Below are positions 8,814-18,720 of a stretch of 46,632 nucleotides of DNA, piece after piece. The position numbers and the translations under genes were made by a program. The notes beneath the pieces are model-generated. The model was not told the DNA's origin. It saw only the letters and a program-made list of their open reading frames with translations, and searched no databases. This DNA is from an uncultured Schlesneria sp. (GTDB taxonomy: Bacteria; Planctomycetota; Planctomycetia; Planctomycetales; Planctomycetaceae). Position 1 is the stretch's first letter. Each line of letters starts with the position of its first letter. The stretch lies in assembly GCA_903899985.1 (NCBI GenBank), contig CAIULL010000137.1:1-46632 (forward strand), read 5' to 3'.

Positions 8814-9114
8814 GGTTAGCTAATAAATGAGTTTGTTGTACTGGAAGGTGAGTGTCGTCCACGGCGAAATAACAGTTCTCTTCATTCGTTAAAAATCAGT
8901 CGAAATTCAAGGGTCTAAAAAGCGATGGCCCTTAACCAACAAGGTGATTCAAAACAATATCTGGGGTTGTTTGCGTGTTTTATTTCAGTGCAGGTTGTTC
9001 GATGGTCTGGATTGCGAACCACCCGCGATTAACGCACAATAGCACAGCCAGGCCGTCTTGTTTATCAAATATCCAGGAACGTTTTTTGTTCATCGCATTA
9101 CAAAAAGGGAATTG
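8814..9114. other. Intergenic region between divergent genes
   Basis: These 301 bases separate the divergently transcribed propeller gene and the TIR-STAND gene, so promoters for both should lie here. It is AT-richer than its surroundings. I do not see a clear -35/-10 pair or an operator repeat. AAGGGA at 9105-9110 is the likely ribosome binding site for ATG 9115. Confidence 0.4.
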
Positions 9115-12100
9115 ATGCCGGGCGCACTTTTTCATGTGTTTCTTTCGCATAACAGCGATGATAAGCCCGCGGTTGAAGAATTGGCTCGGCGTTTGAAGGC
9201 CGACGGTTTGGAAGGATGGCTTGATAAATGGCACCTGATTCCCGGACAGGCCTGGCAGCAGGCGATTGAACAGGCCCTGGCAGATTCTGGATCGGTCGCC
9301 GTCTTTGTTGGCCCCAGCGGTTTCGGTCCCTGGCAGAATGAAGAAATGCGAGTCGCCCTTGCTAAGCGGGTCAAAGATGGTGACGGGAAATTCCGTGTCA
9401 TCCCCGTTTTGCTTCCGGGTGGGACACGCGAAGAGCGAGGTCGATTGCCGGCGTTTTTGCTGGAATTGACGTGGGTCGAGTTTCGGGACTCGCTTGATGA
9501 CGCGGATGCCTATCACCGTTTGAAAAGCGGCATTCTGGGTCTTTCTCCCGGGCTACCGACTGGGCAATCCGTTTTTGAAGGCCAATGCCCCTACAGGGGA
9601 TTAAGCGCGTTCCAATCTGAGCACGCGAAGTTCTACTTCGGACGTGAAGCGCGAATCGAATGGATATTAAATGAACTTCGCCCCTCAAAATATCGGGATA
9701 ATACGGGAGCCCCGTTAGTCAACCGCTTTGTGGCCATTGTTGGTGATTCTGGCAGCGGCAAATCGTCATTAGCGCGCGCAGGTCTCGTACATGCACTGCA
9801 GCAGGGAAAACTCGAAGGGAGTGAGGATTGGCCAATCATTATCTGCCGACCTGGCCAGAATCCATTGGAAAGTCTGGCCGTTGAACTTTGTGGTCATCCA
9901 AAAATCAAATCTTCCATCGGGGATGTTGGTGATCTGATCGCGCACATGGCCACTGACGAGACGCGCCTTCATCTGGCGATCCGAGTTGCGCTGGCAGGAG
10001 CCGCAGAATCACAGCGAGTTGTTCTGCTGATCGATCAGTTTGAAGAAGTTTTCTCTTTACACGCGGACAATTCAACGAATCCTCGATCGAGTGGTACTTT
10101 CTCGGATGGTGAAAAGTCGAAGGATGCCGAGGCGGCCAGAAACGCGTTTATCAACAATCTGGTCCACGCAGCCGGGATCGCCGGCGGGAAAGCGATTGTC
10201 ATTCTGACGATGCGAGCCGACTTCTACAGCAAGTGCGCTTCCTATCCCCGTCTGGCGGCGATCATCACAGAGCATCAGGAACTGGTCGGCCCGCTCACTC
10301 GCACCGAATTGCGTGAGGTGATCGAGCGCCCTGCTCAACTGGTTGGCCTCGAACTGCAACCCGGATTGACCGAAATGCTGTTGACCGAGATGGAATCACA
10401 GCCCGGAGCGCTGCCACTTTTGCAACATGCCTTGCGGGAACTTTGGCAACGGCGGGACGGTCATCAGTTAACCATCGCCGCTTACAATGCGATTGGCGGG
10501 TTGGAGGGGGCCCTCGAACAGCAGGCGAATGCGGCATTTGATGCGATGAGTCCGGCCCAGCAAGAAACGTGTCGTCGAATTTTTCTGCGGCTGACTCAGC
10601 CTGGAGAAGGGACAGAAGACACCAAGCGGCGAGTCCATCTCAATCAACTTGGTGACTCGAACGAAATCACACCTATCATCAATCGATTAACGGAAGTCAG
10701 GCTGATAACGGCCGAGAAGGGTTCGTTCGTTGAAGTCGCGCACGAAGCGCTGATTCGATCCTGGACCAAGCTGAGAGGCTGGATTGAATCAGAACGGGAA
10801 TCCATGCGGACGCAGCATCGCTTGACGGAGGCGGCGGCGGAGTGGAACACTGCCGGTCGCGATTCCGGCTATCTGTATCAGGGGGCCCGACTGGCCGAGG
10901 CTGAAGAATGGTCGAAAATTCCCGAATCCGATTTGACGCGGGAAGAACGAGAATTTCTCGCAGCGAGTATCGATCAGCGAGATCGCGAAAAACGGGAAGA
11001 AATCAATCGTCAAAAACGTGAGATCGAAACCCTGACCAAACTGGCGGGAATCGAGAAACAGCGCGCCGGTGAGCAGGCCGCTTCCGCCCGTCGATCGAAA
11101 TGGCAATCGATCTTTGCGATGACGTTGGCCGTTGCCGCGCTGATCGCCTCTGCATTCGCCTGGAAAGCCCAGAAACAGGCAAAACTCGCCCGGCAACAAG
11201 TCGAACAAACGTATGCAAATGACCTTCTCGCGAGAATCAGTGGACATCCCGGCGATCTGGAACAAAACGAAATCGACGCCTTCTGGCAGATCGCCAGCTT
11301 AAAAGAGAGTCAGCAGGCATTACGAGAAAAGTTGTCGCGACAGTCGTTTGAAACGACCAATGTCGAGCGTTTAATCAATCGGGCACCATTCGTCGCACGA
11401 GCTGTCGTTGGTCTGGATAACAAGCGTCGAACGGCTTTGAAACTCAAAATTCTTGAGTTACTCAATAATTCCGATCCCTCGAGCGAAGATCCCGGCGACA
11501 AGAAGAACCGGAAACTTGCCGCCGCTCGCGTTGGTGTCGCATTGAATCTCAAAGACGATGTGTTTACTGAAGCTGCTGTCGAGTCTCTTTCCTTGAACAT
11601 GGCGGATTGTCACGACCCCAAATTACTCAAATCATTGAAAGACGACCTCAGCACGGTCATGGGATCGATTTCACAAGATCGTCTTCACCTGGCAGTTGAA
11701 CAGGTTATCAAAGCCATCGAGACCAGCAGCGAAGCCGAAAACGTCACTGCACTTTGCAATACAATTCTCGAAATCACGAACTTACCACTCTCGCAAGTAG
11801 AAACAAGGCGGATCGGATCACGACTCCTGCCCCTGATGAATCAAACGACAGGTGACCCTCGTGTCTTTGTCGGGCTCGTCAAGTGCATGACTTCGTTGCC
11901 CGAGCATCTCGCCGAGAACTTCAATGTGAAAAACGGCGTCGGCTTCATCGTTGACACGATGGCTGAATATCCAAGTCGCGAAATACGAGACACCCTGTTC
12001 GGTGTCTATGAAAGCGGCGTTAAACGTGCGAATCCTGTTCAACGTGAAATCGCTGCAAATCAAATCCTGTCCCGCATGAAACCTGAGTGCGACTCGGATG

Positions 12101-13899
12101 AAATGCACTTCCTTGCGAAATGCCTGGCTGTCGTCGCGCAGCAAATCCCCTCCAAAGGGGTTGATCTTATCCTGCAGGGAATGAACGCGACGACAAATGC
12201 ACAGTCGCTAAAGCGTTTGTTTGAGGGCCTCAAGCAACAAGGTAACGTGACGGAAGAGGATTGTCGAAAGGCTCTCTCTCGTCTGCTGGAGGTTATTCAA
12301 CAGGAAGAGTTGCCGCCAAGTTTAATGGTACTGGCAAAGTGTCTGAAAGAGATTCCTGACAAGATCCCTGAAAAGGAAATGGGACTCGTCAAAGAAAAAC
12401 TGTTGACTCGAATGAAGACATATGACACGCCCCCCGGGATGCTGAATCTGTCCTTCGGACTGGCATCGCTACCTGACACGCTTTCGAGGCAAGACAGTGA
12501 ACGAGCATTTGCCATCCTGCTCGGTTGGCTTGACGAAGTTTCGGAAACTGAACTGGTGAAAATGCTTGGTGATGCGATGAAATCGCTCGGCACCAATCTT
12601 TCGGACGACGGGGCGGAAGCGGGAGCGTCAATGATTCTGAGTCATGTGGAGAACACCGTCGATGCTCGGAAACTTATTGCGATGGCAAATGGCTTACAGG
12701 GAATGAAAGAAGTCATCAACAGCAAGGCGATCGACAAGTCCTTCATGATTCTCATGACAAAACTGCGCAGCGCCAAGTTGCCGATCGACGTGGCGAATGT
12801 GGTGGAAAGTTTGTCCAGGATACCAGGGCAACTTTCAGAAATGATCGCCGATGAAATGCTGGAACGAATGCTCTCGTTTCTTCTCGAAAAAGAAACAGAA
12901 CAGAGTTTGCAAGTTGCGGTAAGCAGGTTCGAGCTTGCCTGCCGGGTCGCTTCGCCGCACAAGCGGCAAGAGGCGATCGGCAGGATTCTCAAAAAGTTTC
13001 ACGCGGTCAATGAAACATGGATGAAGCGAGAGCTTTCGCATGGACTTGCTCTGGTTTGCGATGCCGTTAAGGCGGACCAGGAATTCGAGGCGACCGAAAT
13101 ATCACCCATCGCCGATTGTCTCGTCAGTGCCATGCAACGAGCGATCAGTCCCGATGAAATAAAACAACTGGCAAAGGGATTGCAAAAAGTCGGTCCATTG
13201 CTGTCGGAAAAAAGGGGTCATGCGACGGCTCAGCAAATCATTGATTTGATTCCCTATTGGATTCAGGCGACGAATGACCCCAACGCGGTGGGTCAGATCG
13301 CTCAGCTTTGGAGTGCTATGGCCAAAAGAATGAAACCGGAGCAAGTTGATGCCGCGTGCAAATACATTCTGGAAGTCACCGACCGAGATGGCAACAAGGA
13401 AACTCGTCCGGCCTTGTGTCATGCCGCCGTCAACCTGGCAAATGCAATCCAGGACGATTACGCGTCCGAAGGATTGACCAGCCTGCTTGAAGGCCTGCAA
13501 AGGGTTCACGAGTACGAGACTCGGTCGATCCTGTTGCAGGGAATCGAGCGGCAGGCAACGAGGATTCCCGCGAATAATCTCCGTCGCGCAAAAAAACGAA
13601 TGCTGGCAGCGACAAAGACTCACATCGACGAACAGGTTTCTATCGGATTGATCAACGCACTCAAAAAACTTCCCGAGGCGCTGGATACTCCTGAGATGAT
13701 TGAAATGTTGAAGTCTCCGTTTTGCACTCCTGCCGCAACCGAAGAGCTGTTGCGGATGATCGAAGACAAGAACAGGCTTCAACCAGTTGATAACGTCTGG
13801 ATGCTCATGGACAGCGTCAAAGGTACGGAAATCAAACCACAGGAATGGCAAAAACCGCCCGAGCACCCCAATGACCTCGGAGTCGACAGCGCGTCTTAA
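9115..13899 (+). CDS. TIR domain - STAND NTPase - transmembrane - helical repeat protein
   Basis: The protein has 1594 residues. TIR domain at about 5-145: FHVFLSHNSDDKP at the start, WLDKWHLIPGQAW, and W73-Q-N-E-E77, matching the WxxxE that carries the catalytic glutamate of NAD-cleaving TIRs. STAND (nSTAND1-like) NTPase at about 158-560: CPYRGLSAFQSEHAKFYFGR lead-in, Walker A GDSGSGKSS (210-218), Walker B VVLLIDQFEE (302-311) and a winged-helix-like VEVAHEALIRSWTKLRGW. A charged coiled stretch precedes one membrane helix at about 666-686. Residues 700-1594 are alpha-helical repeats in place of the usual WD40 repeats. The inferred role is a sensor-triggered NAD-depleting or signalling switch, plausibly anti-phage. 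ATG 9115 is chosen over an upstream in-frame start at 9058 because AAGGGA precedes it and the TIR begins directly. It appears monocistronic. Confidence 0.9.
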   Translation: MPGALFHVFLSHNSDDKPAVEELARRLKADGLEGWLDKWHLIPGQAWQQAIEQALADSGSVAVFVGPSGFGPWQNEEMRVALAKRVKDGDGKFRVIPVLLPGGTREERGRLPAFLLELTWVEFRDSLDDADAYHRLKSGILGLSPGLPTGQSVFEGQCPYRGLSAFQSEHAKFYFGREARIEWILNELRPSKYRDNTGAPLVNRFVAIVGDSGSGKSSLARAGLVHALQQGKLEGSEDWPIIICRPGQNPLESLAVELCGHPKIKSSIGDVGDLIAHMATDETRLHLAIRVALAGAAESQRVVLLIDQFEEVFSLHADNSTNPRSSGTFSDGEKSKDAEAARNAFINNLVHAAGIAGGKAIVILTMRADFYSKCASYPRLAAIITEHQELVGPLTRTELREVIERPAQLVGLELQPGLTEMLLTEMESQPGALPLLQHALRELWQRRDGHQLTIAAYNAIGGLEGALEQQANAAFDAMSPAQQETCRRIFLRLTQPGEGTEDTKRRVHLNQLGDSNEITPIINRLTEVRLITAEKGSFVEVAHEALIRSWTKLRGWIESERESMRTQHRLTEAAAEWNTAGRDSGYLYQGARLAEAEEWSKIPESDLTREEREFLAASIDQRDREKREEINRQKREIETLTKLAGIEKQRAGEQAASARRSKWQSIFAMTLAVAALIASAFAWKAQKQAKLARQQVEQTYANDLLARISGHPGDLEQNEIDAFWQIASLKESQQALREKLSRQSFETTNVERLINRAPFVARAVVGLDNKRRTALKLKILELLNNSDPSSEDPGDKKNRKLAAARVGVALNLKDDVFTEAAVESLSLNMADCHDPKLLKSLKDDLSTVMGSISQDRLHLAVEQVIKAIETSSEAENVTALCNTILEITNLPLSQVETRRIGSRLLPLMNQTTGDPRVFVGLVKCMTSLPEHLAENFNVKNGVGFIVDTMAEYPSREIRDTLFGVYESGVKRANPVQREIAANQILSRMKPECDSDEMHFLAKCLAVVAQQIPSKGVDLILQGMNATTNAQSLKRLFEGLKQQGNVTEEDCRKALSRLLEVIQQEELPPSLMVLAKCLKEIPDKIPEKEMGLVKEKLLTRMKTYDTPPGMLNLSFGLASLPDTLSRQDSERAFAILLGWLDEVSETELVKMLGDAMKSLGTNLSDDGAEAGASMILSHVENTVDARKLIAMANGLQGMKEVINSKAIDKSFMILMTKLRSAKLPIDVANVVESLSRIPGQLSEMIADEMLERMLSFLLEKETEQSLQVAVSRFELACRVASPHKRQEAIGRILKKFHAVNETWMKRELSHGLALVCDAVKADQEFEATEISPIADCLVSAMQRAISPDEIKQLAKGLQKVGPLLSEKRGHATAQQIIDLIPYWIQATNDPNAVGQIAQLWSAMAKRMKPEQVDAACKYILEVTDRDGNKETRPALCHAAVNLANAIQDDYASEGLTSLLEGLQRVHEYETRSILLQGIERQATRIPANNLRRAKKRMLAATKTHIDEQVSIGLINALKKLPEALDTPEMIEMLKSPFCTPAATEELLRMIEDKNRLQPVDNVWMLMDSVKGTEIKPQEWQKPPEHPNDLGVDSAS

Positions 13900-14892
13900 A
13901 AATGCTCCGGCCGAAATTTCTGATCAAGCTTTCCGCACGCGGCTGACCCCTGGTGCGATGACGAAATCAGCGGCATGGAACCTGGCACAACATCACGACG
14001 GATTGAACAGTGAGGGTCGTCAACAGTTGGTGAAGCCTTATGTTGGCGGCCTTGCGACCCAACGGGTCAGCAGTTCAATTCGTCAGGCTCGCAGGTTTCC
14101 CGGAGGCCCTGATACCATCCGTTGATTAAGGTATAGGGCCTGCAGGGCCGACGGTTCACTCAATATCTCATGCACGATGATCGAATAGCGCCGGTGACAG
14201 CAGGCAGCCGAAATGCCGGTCTCTCAGATCTCCTTATCGTTTTTGAAAACTGACTCAAACGTTCCAGTGCTAGAATTTGTTCCCAAGTCCCCTTTTCGCG
14301 TCGCCGGGAAGAAAGCGGAATCGCCAATTTCTGCGTGATTTATTTCAGCTTTGAAGTGTCATTCGAGATCGGCTGTTATTCAGTGATCGTCTCGGCGGAG
14401 AGGCTGTCTGTTTTTGTGGTGTGGGCTTTAATCCGTACAAGAAGTTGTGTCGCACGGGCTGACGCCCATGCGAAAGGCAGTGGCTCGCCATTTTCAACTT
14501 ACAAAAACTGGCATCGTCGGAGCGAGACGGCGACTTTGATCCCAGGCGAAGCCGCAATCGGAGTCGTCTCCGTCGCAATGGCTTCGCATTTTCACTGAAG
14601 CAATCGAAGTGCACTGGCTGCCCGAATATCGTCATCCAATGGCAACCGAAAATTGTTGATTTTCGACAACACACTTTCCTGAGAAACGCCAAAACGGGCA
14701 TCATGATCATCTCATTTGCGAAAGAGCTTACATTGTGTCGGGGCCAGCCGCTAAACCAGTCCAAACTCATCAAAAATCGCTTGACTCCCGTCAAACTCAA
14801 AGTAGCATGCTCGACAAACGGGGTGATATCTGGGCGAATTTTGGCGGGCGCCTCCCTGCGGAATTCTTTTTTAACGAAACACGAGTTCCAGC
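13900..14892. other. Long intergenic region, no gene recognised
   Basis: Open frames here are short and resemble no family. At 14105-14140 a near-perfect stem (ggccctgatacc / ggtatagggcc, one base missing) may end transcription of the TIR-STAND gene. Near 14520-14580 an imperfect palindrome (gcgagacggcgact / agtcgtctccgtcgc) is visible. The region is unusually long for this window and could hold a small RNA or a decayed gene, but I see no direct support for either. Confidence 0.4.
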
Positions 14893-16293
14893 ATGGATCA
14901 ATTTCTCGCTTCGTGGATGGATAAAACGATTCAGCGTGCTCGGCAGCAGAACGAGTCTGGGGTCGTCCGGCCGAAAGTTCCCGGGGACAAACTGAAGCTC
15001 CTTTTTGCCGGGTACAATGGGACGCGCAACACAGGATCTGACGTCCGTGTGGAAGAAATGCTGCGACAGGTCCGGCACATCTTTGGTGCCGATCGTCTGG
15101 ATCTGACCGTCTTCAGCTTCATCAAGTCGTATTCGAAGGGCTATTTCGGCGACGCGCGGCAGGTGACGCCAAGTCCCCTGTTTCCCAGATTCCTCAGCCA
15201 GGAAGTTCCGCGTCATGACGGCGTCATTGCTTGCGAGGGTTCGACATTCAAAAGCGCTTTCACTGATTTGCTGACAATCATGATGGTCGGAGCCATGGGA
15301 CTGGCGACAGCTCATCGCCGACTCTCGGTCGCTTACGGCGCAGAAGCGGGAAAGATGAATCCCTGGCCAAAACGACTGGCAACCGACTATTGCAAAGAGT
15401 CACTCGTCATCACCCGCAACGAAGAATCACGACGAGTGCTGGCTGAACTGGATATCCCCAGTGAGTTTGGGACTGATACCGCATGGACGTTCAGCCCGCT
15501 GGGGCGGGAATATGCGGAAAAGGAATTGAGGAAAGTGGGCTGGAACGGCGAGCGATTATTGATCGTCTGTCCGATCAATCCCTTCTGGTGGCCGGTGACA
15601 GCCTCGTTGTCCAAAACGGCCTGGCGCCTGCTCGGCTTTTACCGAAAAAGTCATTACGGTCGGATTTTCTTCTTCCAGGACAGTGAAGAAGTGAACCGCA
15701 AATACGAGAAATATCTGTCAGCCGTTGCGGGTGCGGTTCGTCGTTTTCGTGAAAAGACCGGCGTGTTTGTCGCCGTCGCAGCAAGCGAAGAACTGGACAA
15801 TGCGGCGGTCAAAAAACTCTCTGAAAAACTTGGGGGCGTTCCGACATTCAGTTCGACTCATCACAACATGTACCAGTTGGTCAGCATCTTCCGCGCGGCC
15901 GACCTGATGCTTTCTTCCCGGTACCATGCGATCGTGACTTCGATGGCGACCGGTGTCCCGTCGGCCGGGATCACATTTGACGAGCGGATCGCCAACCTGA
16001 TGAGAGAACGGGGACACGAGCACCTTTTAATGCGCGTCGATGATCCCGATCTGGAAGAGCGAGCCGAAGCCGCGCTGTTCGAACTGTATAATAATCCCGA
16101 ACCGATTTCGGAGGGTGCAACTCAAACGGTCGCCCGAAATCTGCAAGTCATGTCGACGATGGGACAAAAACTGCGCGACTATGTCGTCCAGCGTCACCCT
16201 CAGTTTGAACCAAAACGACAATTTCATTCATGGGAAGATTACCTCCCCCCCATGGGCCCTGAACTCCACTCGCTGCTGGAACAACACGTCTAA
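14893..16293 (+). CDS. Polysaccharide pyruvyl transferase family protein
   Basis: This 466-residue protein belongs to the PS_pyruv_trans (CsaB/WcaK-like) family, which adds a pyruvyl ketal from phosphoenolpyruvate to cell-surface polysaccharide. The family signature opens the domain at about 35-55: LLFAGYNGTRNTGSDVRVEEM. The C-terminal half has the GT-B-like elements: TFSSTHHNMYQLVSIFRAAD (start of the nucleotide/PEP-binding half), SSRYHAIVTSMATGVPS near 340 and the GITFDERI that follows. No other glycan genes are adjacent, so the acceptor is unknown. ATG 14893 has no clear Shine-Dalgarno sequence. No in-frame extension upstream is convincing. Confidence 0.85.
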   Translation: MDQFLASWMDKTIQRARQQNESGVVRPKVPGDKLKLLFAGYNGTRNTGSDVRVEEMLRQVRHIFGADRLDLTVFSFIKSYSKGYFGDARQVTPSPLFPRFLSQEVPRHDGVIACEGSTFKSAFTDLLTIMMVGAMGLATAHRRLSVAYGAEAGKMNPWPKRLATDYCKESLVITRNEESRRVLAELDIPSEFGTDTAWTFSPLGREYAEKELRKVGWNGERLLIVCPINPFWWPVTASLSKTAWRLLGFYRKSHYGRIFFFQDSEEVNRKYEKYLSAVAGAVRRFREKTGVFVAVAASEELDNAAVKKLSEKLGGVPTFSSTHHNMYQLVSIFRAADLMLSSRYHAIVTSMATGVPSAGITFDERIANLMRERGHEHLLMRVDDPDLEERAEAALFELYNNPEPISEGATQTVARNLQVMSTMGQKLRDYVVQRHPQFEPKRQFHSWEDYLPPMGPELHSLLEQHV

Positions 16294-17075
16294 GTCAGGT
16301 CATGGTGTTCGTAGTGTCCGTGCGAAGAGCCTTATCAGATTCTGCGCGCGACTTCAGATGGATTATAAAAACTTTTCGATCGTAATGAGTCACCGCGAAC
16401 TCGCTGTCGGAGACCCAAGATGCCAGCGAATTGAGTCGTCGTGAGTCGCTCCAGGGGGACAATCAGGAGATCGACGACGCCTCCGGAGGTTTCGCTGTCT
16501 CCCTCCAACCGATCGAAGACGGTTACTGGTGATTCGGCATCAATGTCAGACCGCAAAGACTCTTCCGCCGGCACTTCGTTGCCAACCCCGTGGTGCCATT
16601 GTTCGCTGGACGATTACCGAGGTCTTTTGTCCTTGACCTATCGGCAACCAATCCACCGCAACCTTCGAAGAAATCGGCTGGACGCCAATTCGCCTGCGCC
16701 GATGGCTGCGGGTTAATCGAAAAGAAATCACCCTCCCCATAAAAAACACTACACACAGACAAGTAACGACAAAATAGACGCAACGCAAAAAGTGTGTCAA
16801 TCCAGATATTGCCTTTTTTCTTAACCACTTGAAGGGGCTAACGAAAATCATCCCTCAAGACGGAAAAGACGCGGCGGTGTTTGTTAATTTCACGTCGTTT
16901 CCGCTCGCTGCGCTCCCTACAACGACGCGAAGCTCCCCAACACCGAGTGCCCCGAACGCGCGCCACCCTTGTGTCCGCACCAAACAGGCAAGCCCGGAGG
17001 AAATCCGGAAGCTGATAACGGTGTCACGCGAATGGCTCTTAAGTTTCCTTTGGGCTTGCCCTGCAATGCCGCGCA
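16294..17075. other. Intergenic region between converging genes
   Basis: These 782 bases lie between the convergent pyruvyl transferase and Ser/Thr kinase genes. Short open frames on both strands show no recognisable family. I see no clear terminator with a T-run. The 16880-17000 part is rich in short GC palindromes (for example gctcgctgcgctc) like other intergenic repeats of the window. Confidence 0.4.
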
Positions 17076-18620
17076 TCACTTTGCGGCGATGCAGGCCAGC
17101 GCGTTGTCTTTGATGCCTTGATCGGCGATCATCTGGGCGACCGTGAGGGCGCTGGCGGAATCCCCGTGTTCGGCCAGCTTCATGGCGGCTTCCGCAGCGA
17201 TCTGGTCACGGTGGAGACCGGGCTCGAGGGCGGCGAGGGCCTTGACGGTGACCGCTCCATTACCATTTTCTGCGGACTCCAGGATGATCGGGCCGAGAGC
17301 AGCTTCACGAGATTTGGCGTCCCCGATGGACATGGCCGCCTGCAATCTTGGGTCCGTCTCTTCCGGTTCCGTCCCCAGGAATTCGTTGTCCACGCCCCAT
17401 GTCAGACAGCCGGTGGCCACCCAGAGAAATAAGCCGACATTGCCCGGGATCAAACCGAAGATCCAGGCGAAGAAGAGGACGCCGCTGATACTTCCCATGA
17501 TCCACGTGAGCACGTGCTTGAGCTGAGCAAGTGCCTCGCGATTACCGCCGAGCGCGGCGTTGGCCAGGCCAAAGAAACTGCCGAAATTTTTTGCTGCCGC
17601 GGGGGGGGTATTGGCGGCTTCTGATTGCGTGGTGGGCTCCGACTTCTGCCCGGGTGTCGTTTCAATGGATTCGATTTCGCTACGCACCTCACTGACATGC
17701 TGGTAGCGGCGGTCGGGCTCGCTCTCGAGAGCTTTAAGGACGACATGGTCGAGACGGCTGTCGAGTTTGACTTTCTGCGAGGGGACTGCAAACCGGCCAA
17801 TGGGAAGCTCGCCCGTCAGTAGCTCGTAGAAGACAACCCCGAGGGAGTAGATATCGGCCCGGTGGTCAACCTCGAGCGGTTTATCAAGCTGTTCGGGGGC
17901 CATGTAGCGCCAGGTCCCCATCACCTGGTGAGTGCCGGTGAGGCGTCCGGCGTGCGTCCCTGTTTGAAGCATCTTGGCGAGGCCGAAATCGGCGATCTTG
18001 ACTCGTCCCTTTCGATCGATGAGGACATTTTCCGGTTTGATATCACGATGAACGATCGCCTGTTCATGGGCGTACTGGAGGGCATCGCAGACCTGAGGGA
18101 TAATCTGAAGAGCCTCGCGCGGCTCAAGTTTGTGGTCGTGTATCAGGGCACGAAGGTCACGACCATCGACGTATTCCATAATCAGGTAATAGAGGTCGCC
18201 GGTCTGGCCGAAGTCGTGAATCGTCACGATGCCGGGATGACTGAGTCTGGCGAGTGCGCGGGCCTCGCGGGCGAAGCGTTCGGCGAATGCCGGGTCCGCT
18301 CCCGCTTCGGGAGGCAGAATCTTGATCGCGACCAGGCGATCGAGATGCGGCTGGCGGGCCTTGTAAACGGCCCCCATTCCCCCCTGCCCGAGCAGCTCAA
18401 GGATTTCGAGTTGAGGGAACCTTTGAGCCAGCTCGGCTGGCGACGGGGGCACGAAACGGCCGGTGCTCGCCTGCGAACTGGCCGGGACGCCTGAGACTGT
18501 GACGGAGGGACGGGCCGATCCAGCCAGTCCCTGCCGAAGCAAGCAGGCTGGGCAGAGACTGGCGGGGGCGTCAGGCGGCCGCCGTACGCCGCAGCTTGGG
18601 CAATTGTCGTTTTGAGACAT
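17076..18620 (-). CDS. Serine/threonine protein kinase with N-terminal zinc ribbon
   Basis: The protein has about 514 residues from ATG 18620 (an in-frame ATG also occurs at 18632). The N-terminus has a CPSCG…CPAC zinc ribbon (about 7-27). The kinase domain spans about 72-325 with every key motif: LGQGGMGAVYKA (P-loop), VAIKIL (ATP lysine, about K100), HRDIKPEN (catalytic loop), ADFGLA and YMAPEQ. After a Pro/Ala-rich linker come two membrane segments at about 360-405 (IMGSISGVLFFAWIFGL and GNVGLFLWVATGCLTWG), then an alanine-rich helical tail. It is a Hanks-type kinase of the planctomycete kind. It lies 100 bp downstream of an ECF sigma factor on the same strand, a pairing common in planctomycetes, so it probably acts in that sigma factor's signalling. 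Confidence 0.92.
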   Translation of the reverse strand: MSQNDNCPSCGVRRPPDAPASLCPACLLRQGLAGSARPSVTVSGVPASSQASTGRFVPPSPAELAQRFPQLEILELLGQGGMGAVYKARQPHLDRLVAIKILPPEAGADPAFAERFAREARALARLSHPGIVTIHDFGQTGDLYYLIMEYVDGRDLRALIHDHKLEPREALQIIPQVCDALQYAHEQAIVHRDIKPENVLIDRKGRVKIADFGLAKMLQTGTHAGRLTGTHQVMGTWRYMAPEQLDKPLEVDHRADIYSLGVVFYELLTGELPIGRFAVPSQKVKLDSRLDHVVLKALESEPDRRYQHVSEVRSEIESIETTPGQKSEPTTQSEAANTPPAAAKNFGSFFGLANAALGGNREALAQLKHVLTWIMGSISGVLFFAWIFGLIPGNVGLFLWVATGCLTWGVDNEFLGTEPEETDPRLQAAMSIGDAKSREAALGPIILESAENGNGAVTVKALAALEPGLHRDQIAAEAAMKLAEHGDSASALTVAQMIADQGIKDNALACIAAK

Positions 18621-18720
18621 CGGTCTGTCCATTTTCGTTGTTTCGGCTCATATTCGCCGGGCGGATTTCCCCGTTCTACCTTGTTATGACGGAAATCGAT
18701 TGGAAGGTTACACGTTTTTT

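Noticed and set aside
13102-13866. 254-residue minus-strand open frame inside the TIR-STAND gene
   Set aside because: It is antisense to a clearly coding helical-repeat region, has no family resemblance, and its codon use mirrors the plus-strand gene.
14781-14808. Possible sigma-70 promoter (TTGACT, 16-base spacer, TAGCAT) upstream of the pyruvyl transferase gene
   Set aside because: The -10 element is poor and planctomycete promoters are not well described, so it is not supported enough to list.
17862-18494. 210-residue plus-strand open frame across the kinase gene
   Set aside because: Shadow of a GC-rich kinase gene whose motifs are all intact on the minus strand.
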